Source of the DNA: an uncultured Clostridia bacterium
GTDB taxonomy: Bacteria > Bacillota > Clostridia > Peptostreptococcales > Anaerovoracaceae
Assembly: GCA_934247125.1 (NCBI GenBank)
Contig: CAKQIZ010000055.1
Location: forward strand, 1-12,980
Length of the DNA: 12,980 nt
Direction of reading: 5' to 3'
Positions 6,777 through 12,902 of the stretch are shown in pieces. The position numbers and the translations under genes are program-made. Below the pieces are notes generated by a model, which searched no databases, had not been told where the DNA came from, and saw nothing but the letters and a program-made list of their open reading frames with translations. The number at the start of each line of letters is the position of its first letter. The first letter of the stretch is position 1.

Positions 6777-8195
6777 CTATATAACACCGCCTGCCGCATC
6801 TTTCACCTTATATGCCTTTACTTTTCTTGAAATAGTAGATTTATTTACACCCAGCCTTGCTGCTGTTGCAGAAATCGTTCCGCATTTTTCCATGACTTCC
6901 AGGATTATCTGCTTCTCATAATTGTGCATCAGTTCATCCAGCGTGCCGCTTCCCATGTAAAGATCTGACGTTCGCTCTTCTCCGTCCTGCACACCCATTA
7001 TGCACAGCTTTACCTGAAAACCACTTATACTTTCGCCCTCACCGCCTACAACGAGGCGTTCTATCATATTTCTGAGCTCACGGACATTTCCCGGCCAGCT
7101 ATATGTACTCAGTTCGTTCAATGCACTTTCTGACAGTTCCTTTTTGAGATGATATTTCTCATTGAATTTCTGCAGAAACAGCTTTGCAAGCGGGATTATG
7201 TCTTCTTTTCGCTCTCTGAGCGGCGGTATGACTATCGGAAGGACCATGAGTCTGTAGTACAGGTCGCCTCGGAATTTCCCGGCTTCTACTTCTTTCTTGA
7301 GGTTCCTGTTTGTCGCCGCAATGATCCTTACGTCTACAGTTTTCGATTCGGTCGCTCCGACTCTCCTTATTTCTCCGTTTTCAAGCACACGCAGCAGCTT
7401 TGACTGCATGGACAGAGGAAGTTCTCCGATCTCATCCAGGAATATCGTTCCGCCGTCGGCTTCTTCAAACATTCCTTTCTGTCCGCTGCTCTTTGCTCCT
7501 GTAAAAGCTCCTCCCTCGTATCCGAACAGTTCTGATTCTATCAGTGATTCAGGGATCGCGGCACAGTTTACTTTTATGAATGGCTCATCTATTCGCTGAC
7601 TGGATTCGTATATCAGCTCAGCGACCATTTCTTTTCCTGCTCCCGACTCGCCCAGGATTATTGCCGTCGCATCCAGGCTGCCTATATGTGCTGCTGTTTC
7701 CTTTACTCTTATCATCTTGTAGCTGTTAGCTATCATCCTGCCTTCGTACTGGTCTACATCTATATGGGCCTGATGCAGCTGCTCTCTTATCTTTGCCGTC
7801 ACTTCCTTTTGGTCCTGAAGTGCATTCCTGAGTTCTACAACTTCACTTATATCTCTTTCAATGCATATGATAAGGTCGATCTCTCCATCACATATTACGG
7901 GCAGACTCGTAGTCAGGCAGTAACCGCCTTCTCCCATTTCTTCAACTATAGACTCCTCCCGTTTACTGGAAATCGCTTTCAGAGCCGACGATTCCATGAT
8001 ATATCCCATTTCTATAAGCTCTCGCATATTCTTTCCTGTGACCTCGTCACGTTTCATTCCACCGGTCTTCACTGATTCACTATTCACCATCAGCACATAA
8101 CCTTCTCCATCTGTGATCCAGACGCCTATATGCATGTGATCCACAATACCCAGAAGCATTTCGTAGTTTTCTCTGATAAATTCGCTGTATTTCAT
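6777..8195 (-). CDS. PAS-domain sigma-54-dependent transcriptional activator
   Basis: A complete 472-residue enhancer-binding protein. A PAS sensor domain (about 10-120, beginning MHIGVWITDGEGYVLMVNSES) is followed by a coiled linker (about 120-150) and an AAA+ domain (about 155-385) with Walker A GESGAGKE (182-189), the sigma-54-contacting GAFTGA loop (229-234), Walker B GGTIFLDEIG (248-257), RGDLYYRL (309-316) and WPGNVREL (367-374). A Fis-type helix-turn-helix closes it (about 425-465, ATAARLGVNKSTISRK). No receiver domain is present, so it probably senses a ligand through PAS rather than phosphorylation. AGGAGG lies five bases before the ATG. It stands between two operons that both have sigma-54 promoters and shared dyads, which it most likely binds. 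It has its own sigma-A promoter and no dyad of its own, so it is probably not autoregulated. Confidence 0.96.
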   Translation of the reverse strand: MKYSEFIRENYEMLLGIVDHMHIGVWITDGEGYVLMVNSESVKTGGMKRDEVTGKNMRELIEMGYIMESSALKAISSKREESIVEEMGEGGYCLTTSLPVICDGEIDLIICIERDISEVVELRNALQDQKEVTAKIREQLHQAHIDVDQYEGRMIANSYKMIRVKETAAHIGSLDATAIILGESGAGKEMVAELIYESSQRIDEPFIKVNCAAIPESLIESELFGYEGGAFTGAKSSGQKGMFEEADGGTIFLDEIGELPLSMQSKLLRVLENGEIRRVGATESKTVDVRIIAATNRNLKKEVEAGKFRGDLYYRLMVLPIVIPPLRERKEDIIPLAKLFLQKFNEKYHLKKELSESALNELSTYSWPGNVRELRNMIERLVVGGEGESISGFQVKLCIMGVQDGEERTSDLYMGSGTLDELMHNYEKQIILEVMEKCGTISATAARLGVNKSTISRKVKAYKVKDAAGGVI

Positions 8196-8260
8196 TTAAT
8201 CCTCCTGTGCTGTTTCTATCCACCCCTTATGCAATTAATGCAATATTCTTATATTTACAT

Positions 8261-8289
8261 ATTATACCACACTTAATACCTATATACAA
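8261..8289 (-). promoter_or_regulatory. Sigma-A promoter of the activator gene
   Basis: Minus strand TTGTAT (8289-8284), a 17-bp spacer and TATAAT (8266-8261), with TGG directly upstream forming an extended -10. The start would be near 8254, giving a leader of about 60 nt before the activator ATG. The -35 box overlaps the T tract of the preceding gene's terminator. Confidence 0.75.
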
Positions 8290-8325
8290 AAAAAGCAGCA
8301 GAACTACCCGAATATCTGCCGCTTT
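8288..8325 (-). terminator. Intrinsic terminator after the 101-aa gene
   Basis: On the minus strand AAAGCGGCAGA (8325-8315) pairs with TCTGCTGCTTT (8302-8292) with one G-T wobble, followed by a run of seven Ts (8294-8288). It lies just after the stop codon at 8334 and separates the 101-aa gene from the activator gene. Confidence 0.85.
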
Positions 8326-8333
8326 GCAAATCT

Positions 8334-8639
8334 CTATCCGTTCAACAGTGCATCTCTGCTGCTGAGTATATCATTTATATATTCACTGTTTACTTCTATA
8401 CTGTTCGCTCCTCTGGTTTCACCCCCTGCCGCTATAACTTTTTTAAGCTCAGTGATGAGTCTGTCTACCACATCGTCGTTTTTTTCTCCGCTCTCAGCCG
8501 TCTTCAGATACGCTTCACATGCATCAAGCAGGTCCTGATTAGGATGTCCCGTCGCTGCTCCGCACAGGAAAAAAGCATCCTGCTTGAATTTTTCGCTTTC
8601 TGCTATCGTCTTTATCTTTGATATCAGTTGTTCTTTCAT
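8334..8639 (-). CDS. Orphan small cytoplasmic protein, 101 aa
   Basis: I do not recognise this protein. It is 101 residues, predicted mostly helical and soluble, beginning MKEQLISKIKTIAESEKFKQD. A central segment, FFLCGAATGHPNQDLLDACEAYLKTAE (about 24-50), contains two cysteines (Cys26, Cys41) and is followed by an acidic helix and a C-terminal part with SIEVNSEYINDIL. GGAG stands eight bases before the ATG. Coding is supported by the ribosome binding site, the well-placed terminator directly after the stop, and the absence of a competing frame. It lies between the aldehyde dehydrogenase and activator genes. Whether it shares the aldehyde dehydrogenase transcript depends on the hairpin at 8677-8716. 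A pathway role is suggested by location only. Confidence 0.75.
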   Translation of the reverse strand: MKEQLISKIKTIAESEKFKQDAFFLCGAATGHPNQDLLDACEAYLKTAESGEKNDDVVDRLITELKKVIAAGGETRGANSIEVNSEYINDILSSRDALLNG

Positions 8640-8676
8640 ATTTTTTCTCCGTTTCTCACATGATTTATCATAGAAC

Positions 8677-8716
8677 TATAGTCCGCAATTACTGAGATTG
8701 ATAATTGCGGACTATA
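8677..8716. other. Perfect 15-bp inverted repeat, 10-base loop
   Basis: TATAGTCCGCAATTA (8677-8691) is exactly complementary to TAATTGCGGACTATA (8702-8716). It lies between the end of the aldehyde dehydrogenase gene and the start of the 101-aa gene. No clear T tract follows on the minus strand, so it may be a weak or factor-assisted terminator, an mRNA 3'-end stabiliser, or an operator. Confidence 0.75.
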
Positions 8717-8837
8717 AGTATTAAAAAGGAGTATTGTTTGTTTGTTGAAATTACTTTGTATTTATTTTATGACTGAATATATCTGCTGCACTCCGCGCTA
8801 TAAGTACAGCTAAAAAGTAGCTTGCGCCTGTTCGTTT

Positions 8838-10205
8838 TTATTTGTCTGCGAAAACTTCTGCCGGAGTAGGAACTTCTACATCTAATGGAAGAGCTACCCT
8901 TGAGATGTTCAGCATGTGAGTATAGTTAACGTTTTCGGAAATGATATTATTTCCCCATGTTCCGCATCCTTCTGATACAGCTGGAGCCAGACCGTTGTTA
9001 GCAGGTCCCCATGCATTAGGTGAAGGCTGGTTAACAATAACACGACTTACCGGAATACGTTCTGCAGCGTAAAGGATATGATCCATATCGTTTGTGAACA
9101 GACCTGCAGTGTGACCTACGCCGCCGCATTCCACCATGTTCTGAGTTGCCATTGCAACTGCATTTTCAAATGTATCATATGACTTTAGGATAACTACAGG
9201 TGACATGATCTCTTTGCAGAGGATATCAGCCTTGCCTATTGCATCCAGCTTAAGTCCGATGATAGTTGCATCCTTTGGAAGAGATATTCCTGCAGCATCA
9301 GCGATCTTATAAGCGTGCTTGCCTACTAATCCTGATCTGAGCTCACCGTCTTCTCCAAATATGGTTTTACGGAACTTGTCGATATCTGCTTTATCTTCAA
9401 AGACAGCTATGCCTGCTTCTCTTAAAGCTGCAAATGTTTCAGCTTCTTCATCTTCAGGGTATAAGAGCAGATTGTCCCCGTCACAGAGCATTCCATTGTC
9501 TCCTGCGATCGATTCTACTGACATTTCTGCTGCAGCTTTCTTGTCATATCCTCTGTCAAGTATCACAGGTGTGTTTCCAGGACCAACGCCGTATGCTGGA
9601 GTTCCGCTTGAGTATGCTGCCTTTGTAAGACCCATGCTTCCTGTTGCAACTACCAGATCACATTCTGCCATGAGTTCCTGTGACTTCTGGATAGTAACGT
9701 CTTCCAGACACTGAAGCAGATCTGCAGGAGCGCCGTTTGCAACTAATGCTTCTCTGATGAGCATGCAGCTTTCATATGAAGTCTTCTGTGCACGTGGAGC
9801 AGGTGAAACGATCATTGCGTTCTTTCCCTTTAATGCCTGCATGAAGTTTCCAAGTGGAGTGATAGTAGGGTTTGTAGCCGGTGTGATAGCTGCGATAACA
9901 CCTACAGGATGAGCTACCATGATAAGACCGTCTTCATCCGGTTCAGGATTGATGATACCAACTGACTTCTTGTCCTTCAGGTACTCCCAGAAAACTGCAC
10001 CTGTCTCTTCGTTCTTTAAGATCTTTTCATTCACATCACCAAGACCTGTTTCATTTACAGCCATTTCTGCCAGCTTAGCAGCATTCTGATAAATGATCTT
10101 TCCTGCTTCGTAGATCAGTTTGTCTACCTGTTCCTGAGTGTAATCTGAAATCTCATCAAATGCTTTTCTTGCTCTTTCGATTTTCTGTTTAATAGTTTCT
10201 GACAT
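8838..10205 (-). CDS. CoA-acylating aldehyde dehydrogenase (EutE/PduP/SauS-like)
   Basis: A 455-residue protein of the acylating aldehyde dehydrogenase group, which converts an aldehyde, CoA and NAD(P)+ to acyl-CoA, or the reverse. Motifs in order: HPVGVIAAITPATNPT (99-114), SPAPRAQKTS (134-143), GVGPGNTPVI (206-215), the catalytic Cys241 in GDNGMLCDGDN, GGVGHTAGL (361-369), and SEGCGTWGNN (411-420). Length and motif order match stand-alone EutE/AdhE-N-type enzymes. The usual FDNG-x-C-ASEQ is altered to GDNGMLCDGDN, so the substrate pocket may differ. No leader peptide for a microcompartment is evident and no shell genes are in the window. AGGAGG lies seven bases before the ATG. It follows the hotdog gene by 126 bases and is probably in the same sigma-54-driven operon. 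Acetaldehyde, sulfoacetaldehyde or a beta-substituted aldehyde are all possible substrates. Confidence 0.93.
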   Translation of the reverse strand: MSETIKQKIERARKAFDEISDYTQEQVDKLIYEAGKIIYQNAAKLAEMAVNETGLGDVNEKILKNEETGAVFWEYLKDKKSVGIINPEPDEDGLIMVAHPVGVIAAITPATNPTITPLGNFMQALKGKNAMIVSPAPRAQKTSYESCMLIREALVANGAPADLLQCLEDVTIQKSQELMAECDLVVATGSMGLTKAAYSSGTPAYGVGPGNTPVILDRGYDKKAAAEMSVESIAGDNGMLCDGDNLLLYPEDEEAETFAALREAGIAVFEDKADIDKFRKTIFGEDGELRSGLVGKHAYKIADAAGISLPKDATIIGLKLDAIGKADILCKEIMSPVVILKSYDTFENAVAMATQNMVECGGVGHTAGLFTNDMDHILYAAERIPVSRVIVNQPSPNAWGPANNGLAPAVSEGCGTWGNNIISENVNYTHMLNISRVALPLDVEVPTPAEVFADK

Positions 10206-10241
10206 TGTCTTTCCTCCTATTATTATCCTCTTTTATCTTGT

Positions 10242-10267
10242 ATTACACGCATATATGCGTTTGTAAT
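10242..10267. other. Intercistronic palindrome between hotdog and ALDH genes
   Basis: ACGCATATATGCGT (10247-10260) is a perfect 14-bp palindrome, enclosed by ATTAC (10242-10246) and GTAAT (10263-10267). The transcript can form a stem-loop 36 bases before the aldehyde dehydrogenase ATG. A processing site or an operator are both possible. No T tract follows, so it is not a typical terminator. Confidence 0.65.
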
Positions 10268-10331
10268 CTCTTTACTGTTTAGTATGCTTTCGAAATTTTG
10301 TGCGTTGTTTTGTTTGTGATGTTTTTATTTA

Positions 10332-10763
10332 TTATTTTCTCAGTTCAGGAAGTACGAATACTACATCGCCCTTAACTGTAAGTACCGGAACATCGAATAC
10401 TTCTGAACGGTCTGTCTTCTGATTGTATTCTGATGTCTTGTACATTTCATATCCGTAAACTCTGGAAGACTTGCCTTCTTTGATGAGCCATACTATGATT
10501 TCTACAGCATCGAGCATATGTACCGGCATGAGTATGTTTCCTTCTGTATGGACAAACAGTCCGCCGTCTCCATTGTCTCTGATATTGCTGAGCTCTGTAC
10601 AGCAGTCGATGCACTTTTCCATAAGTTTGCATCCTGAGATCATTTCTCCCGGATAATGCATATCTTCGCCGTTGATCGACATTTTGAACTTTAATTCAGT
10701 TACATCTTTTCCTTTTTTTACTTCTGTAAGAGAAGCTCTCTTTTCGGGTTCTATCTTTGCCAT
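10332..10763 (-). CDS. Hotdog-fold 3-aminoacyl-CoA ammonia-lyase-like protein
   Basis: The start at 10763 gives 143 residues and is preceded by AAGGAGG at ideal spacing; the frame continues open upstream to 10850. The protein resembles the single-hotdog family that includes 3-aminobutyryl-CoA ammonia-lyase of lysine fermentation and beta-alanyl-CoA ammonia-lyase. Those enzymes eliminate ammonia from a 3-aminoacyl-CoA to give an enoyl-CoA. Shared features are MS-x-D-x-HY-x-G (Met28, Asp34, His36, Tyr37, Gly39), D-x2-TEL (Asp53-Leu58), DGGLF (66-70), MPV-x3-DAVEI (79-89) and G-x-SSR-x4-E-x-YK (97-109). The stretch between MS and D is longer than in known lyases as I remember them, and several usual glycines are replaced. 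The same fold also serves thioesterases and hydratases, so the exact reaction is open. It is first in a sigma-54 operon with the acylating aldehyde dehydrogenase. Confidence 0.75.
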   Translation of the reverse strand: MAKIEPEKRASLTEVKKGKDVTELKFKMSINGEDMHYPGEMISGCKLMEKCIDCCTELSNIRDNGDGGLFVHTEGNILMPVHMLDAVEIIVWLIKEGKSSRVYGYEMYKTSEYNQKTDRSEVFDVPVLTVKGDVVFVLPELRK

Positions 10764-10888
10764 TTCATCCTCCTTATAAAGTTTGCATTCGGCCTGACAA
10801 GCATCAGCTTGAGTATTGATGCAGTAGTTGATCATAATGCTTCCTGCCATCTGCTTTTATCTTTAATATCTTTTATGCCACTATATAA

Positions 10889-10905
10889 AGCAAAAGCCGT
10901 GCCAA
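10889..10905 (-). promoter_or_regulatory. Sigma-54 (-24/-12) promoter of the lyase/ALDH operon
   Basis: Minus strand TTGGCACGGCTTTTGCT matches TGGCACG-N4-TTGCW at every position. The predicted start is near 10878, about 115 nt before the lyase ATG at 10763. This is the better of the two sigma-54 promoters in the window. Confidence 0.92.
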
Positions 10906-10957
10906 CTTGAAAAACGTTGATTTTTACAGAAAGTTTTGTTTTCTGCCTTCTTTTCGG

Positions 10958-10975
10958 CGTTGCCTCTGAGCAACC
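10958..10975. promoter_or_regulatory. Proximal activator dyad of the lyase operon
   Basis: CGTTGCCTCTGAGCAACC has perfect GTTGC/GCAAC arms with the same six-base spacer as the other dyads, differing from the consensus at the outermost bases. It is centred about 88 bp before the predicted start, against about 77 bp for its counterpart at 6641-6658. On its own it would be a weak call; the matching array at the symporter promoter supports it. Confidence 0.5.
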
Positions 10976-11002
10976 CATTCTTCTTTATAAAACTACACCA
11001 AT

Positions 11003-11028
11003 AAAAAAAAGGCTAAATTTAGCCTTTT
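11003..11028 (-). terminator. Intrinsic terminator, perfect palindrome with U8
   Basis: On the minus strand AAAAGGCTAAA pairs perfectly with TTTAGCCTTTT (11028-11007), with the T run continuing to eight (down to 11003). It should stop transcripts arriving from the HIRAN/WYL side before they enter the sigma-54 promoter region. On the plus strand four Ts follow, so it may also work in that direction. Confidence 0.8.
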
Positions 11029-11037
11029 CTGAATATT

Positions 11038-11074
11038 TGTTGCACACACGGAACAACGTTACCATTTTGCAACA
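11038..11074. promoter_or_regulatory. Tandem distal activator dyads (upstream activating sites)
   Basis: TGTTGCACACACGGAACA (11038-11055) and CGTTACCATTTTGCAACA (11057-11074) are 18-bp dyads separated by one base, with centres 19 bp apart, at about -168 and -187 from the predicted start at 10878. The layout is the same as at 6731-6767 upstream of the symporter promoter, and the CATTTT spacer of the outer dyad is identical. They are the expected binding sites for the Fis-type helix-turn-helix of the activator at 6777-8195. Confidence 0.85.
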
Positions 11075-11207
11075 TACAATAGATATGCCCACTGCTAAAG
11101 CTTTGCACCTGCAGCGAAATAATGAAAATACCTTCAAAAGAATCTGTTTTATTTTGAAACTGCATGAAAATCGTTTCATGAAACTCCATTAAAAACGAGA
11201 TTTCTCA

Positions 11208-11236
11208 TAAAAAAGAAGCTTACTTTCATGAATTTC
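11208..11236. repeat. Degenerate copy of the 5S rRNA terminator arm
   Basis: The bases 11208-11236 repeat 12862-12890 (AAAAAAGAAGCTnACTTTCn onward) with three transitions, but the final T tract is replaced by unrelated sequence (CGATCG). The stem would be weakened by mismatches, so it looks like a decayed or partial copy of the terminator hairpin beside the 5S gene. Confidence 0.65.
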
Positions 11237-11367
11237 CGATCGATAATAGATTCTCGAGCAACATCTGCCCTCTGATGAGTTTCTATAATAGAGTTTTAAA
11301 CATCTTCTGAATGGATCTATATATTGTCTATTTTTAAATTAATAATGCTAATAATACCGTTTTCTTT

Positions 11368-11670
11368 CTACTTCCCGGTATTTATAATTTCACAAACCGC
11401 CCCACCTTCAATTCTAAACAGGATCTTACCATTTGCTTTATCTGCGATTTTATCATACAACCTTCCAGCACTCATAGATTCGCCTTTCACTGTATATGGG
11501 CTATTTGCAACATAACCGATTTGACCCAGGGCCTTTATTTTTACCTGTATCGCTTCTTTGTCATACTCATTGTCATGATCTTTTTCTAATTTTACTTCCA
11601 TGTCTTTTTCCATAAAATCATTGCCGAAATAATGATTACAGCCTGTTATTGTAAAATACATATTTTTCAT
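11368..11670 (-). CDS. Stand-alone HIRAN-domain protein
   Basis: A 100-residue protein consisting almost entirely of a HIRAN-like domain. Near the start is FTITGCNHYFG, then MEVKLEKDHDNEYDKEAIQVKI (about 24-45), which carries the family's D-x2-N-x-YD-x2-AI-x-V signature, and GQIGYVANSP (about 49-58). HIRAN domains bind DNA ends or single-stranded 3' termini in SNF2-type remodellers such as HLTF, and stand-alone bacterial versions are generally thought to act on damaged or stalled DNA. AGAGAGG lies eight bases before the ATG. It follows the WYL regulator gene by 90 bases on the same strand and is probably co-transcribed with it. No helicase or nuclease partner is in the window. Confidence 0.85.
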   Translation of the reverse strand: MKNMYFTITGCNHYFGNDFMEKDMEVKLEKDHDNEYDKEAIQVKIKALGQIGYVANSPYTVKGESMSAGRLYDKIADKANGKILFRIEGGAVCEIINTGK

Positions 11671-11760
11671 AATTCCAACCTCTCTTCCGCCTTTCTTCGA
11701 TTATATATTACTATATCAGCTGTCCAATAAACATCTCTTGCAAATGTAAATTGTAATCCT

Positions 11761-12753
11761 TTACTTCTTATACTGATTTATAAGTCTGTCAATTTCTTTA
11801 TTCATCAGCTCAACAACATTATCCGGACCCACAAGCGTTACACCTTCCCCAAGTCCTATGATCCATGCAAGAAATTGCCTGCTTACTGCCACTTCAACAT
11901 TTACAACAAAACGCTTTCCATCTAAGCGCATCATTGAAACTTCCTTTCCGAAACGATCTATCATTATTCCTGCAAAAGAATTATCACACTCTATGCTTAC
12001 CCATACTTCTTTTCCGCCATACATGCCGAACATTTTTCTGGCATACGCCGCCATATCAAACAACTTAAATACCTGCTTACCTTCTCGTACTTTACCATTT
12101 GATTCAATGTTCAGCATTTTATCTACTCTAAAATGCTTGATTATTCCTTCATGCCTATCATATGCAATCAAATAATAGTTCCCATTATCCCATGATAATG
12201 ACCAAGGACTCACCTCATATAAAGCGCCGTCATGACGAAGCTCCATTTTTTTATCCACATTCCACTGAAAATACTGAAATACTATCTGCGAATTTTCTGA
12301 TATCGCCGTATGGATCCTGTCAACATTATAATAGATACTTTCATTCATAGTTTTTACTCTGCCAGATACAAACACCTGTCTATGCAGCTGAGATGCTTCA
12401 TATTTACTTGCCAGTCCCTCGATTTTCTTTATCAATTCATTTGACTTCTTTTCAGTAATAAATTTAGATGCCTGCACAGAATCCACCAGCAATTTTAACT
12501 CTGCAAGCTCAAATTGTCTGCTCCCAATATAATATGAATATGTTCTGTCTTTCTGAGCACCGATTATATCTAAGCCATATATCCGTAGATTTTCTATATC
12601 ATCATATAAACTTTTTCTTTCAGCACTTATACCATATGCCGATAATGCATCTACTATTTCATGCATAGTAATGCTATGTGCCTCATCAGTTCTTTCCAAT
12701 AATATTTTCATTAGATATATCAGCTTTAATTTCTGATGTGATGACTTAGGCAT
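11761..12753 (-). CDS. WYL-domain transcriptional regulator (HTH-WYL-WCX)
   Basis: The frame is open from 12816, but the start at 12753 is chosen for the GGGAGG six bases upstream, giving 330 residues. The N-terminal winged helix-turn-helix spans about 5-75 (LKLIYLMKILLERTDE, then SAERKSLYDDIENLRIYG, which resembles the recognition helix of DeoR-like regulators). A WYL domain follows (about 135-215) with SPWSLSWDNGNYYLIAYD and FRVDKM, the family's W-Y-L and basic ligand-binding pattern. A WCX-like C-terminal extension (about 248-328) closes the protein. WYL regulators respond to nucleic acid or nucleotide ligands and commonly control DNA-repair or phage-defence genes. The partner gene downstream encodes a HIRAN protein, which fits a DNA-damage theme. 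An inverted repeat at 12797-12836 may be its operator. Confidence 0.92.
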   Translation of the reverse strand: MPKSSHQKLKLIYLMKILLERTDEAHSITMHEIVDALSAYGISAERKSLYDDIENLRIYGLDIIGAQKDRTYSYYIGSRQFELAELKLLVDSVQASKFITEKKSNELIKKIEGLASKYEASQLHRQVFVSGRVKTMNESIYYNVDRIHTAISENSQIVFQYFQWNVDKKMELRHDGALYEVSPWSLSWDNGNYYLIAYDRHEGIIKHFRVDKMLNIESNGKVREGKQVFKLFDMAAYARKMFGMYGGKEVWVSIECDNSFAGIMIDRFGKEVSMMRLDGKRFVVNVEVAVSRQFLAWIIGLGEGVTLVGPDNVVELMNKEIDRLINQYKK

Positions 12754-12796
12754 ATATTCCTCCCGTGCTGAGATAATAAAAAAGGAAAATAAAAAA

Positions 12797-12836
12797 CTTT
12801 TCTTATACGATATCATAAATAATCATTTAAGAAAAG
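12797..12836. promoter_or_regulatory. Inverted repeat before the WYL gene, candidate operator
   Basis: CTTTTCTTA (12797-12805) and TAAGAAAAG (12828-12836) are perfect 9-bp arms with a 22-bp AT-rich middle that includes possible -10 words (TATGAT, TATAAG on the minus strand). A T-rich stretch follows on the minus strand, so a second, weak terminator for the rRNA transcript is an alternative reading. It lies 44 bases upstream of the WYL start codon. Confidence 0.45.
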
Positions 12837-12860
12837 CCCTCTGCATTTCTTCGCTGCGCT

Positions 12861-12896
12861 AAAAAAAGAAGCTCACTTTCGTGAACTTCTTTTTTA
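12861..12896 (-). terminator. Terminator of the rRNA operon
   Basis: On the minus strand AAAAAAGAAG then TCAC, a TTTC-type loop, GTGA and CTTC-TTTTTT form a nearly perfect hairpin with one mismatch and a U tract. It is positioned a few bases after the 5S 3' end. The T runs on both strands suggest it works in both directions. Confidence 0.85.
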
Positions 12897-12902
12897 ACCA
12901 AA

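Larger units (their letters stand above)
10764..11367. other. Regulatory intergenic region upstream of the lyase operon
   Basis: This 600-bp non-coding stretch holds, from right to left, the 3' flank of the HIRAN gene with a relic of the 5S terminator (11208-11236), a tandem pair of activator dyads (11038-11074), a strong palindromic terminator (11003-11028), a third dyad (10958-10975), the sigma-54 promoter (10905-10889) and a leader of about 115 nt before the lyase start. The leader is open in frame with the lyase back to 10850, so an N-terminally extended form is possible. I see no other gene in it. Confidence 0.75.

Noticed and set aside
7686..8075. Plus-strand 129-codon open frame inside the activator gene
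   Set aside because: Cys/Tyr-rich translation typical of an antisense frame, no ribosome binding site, overlapped by the PAS and AAA+ coding region.
9319..9714. Plus-strand 131-codon open frame inside the aldehyde dehydrogenase gene
   Set aside because: Shadow of a strongly conserved coding sequence on the minus strand.
8838..10205. Bacterial microcompartment (Eut/Pdu-type) locus
   Set aside because: The aldehyde dehydrogenase family is found in such loci, but no shell protein gene, no clear encapsulation peptide and no diol or ethanolamine lyase is visible here.
10871..10886. Second sigma-54 promoter around TGGCATAAAAG
   Set aside because: Has a -24-like TGGCA on the minus strand but no GC at the -12 position with correct spacing.
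10917..11192. Plus-strand 91-codon open frame in the regulatory region
   Set aside because: No ribosome binding site and it runs through the activator dyads and the palindromic terminator; regulatory DNA explains the stretch better.
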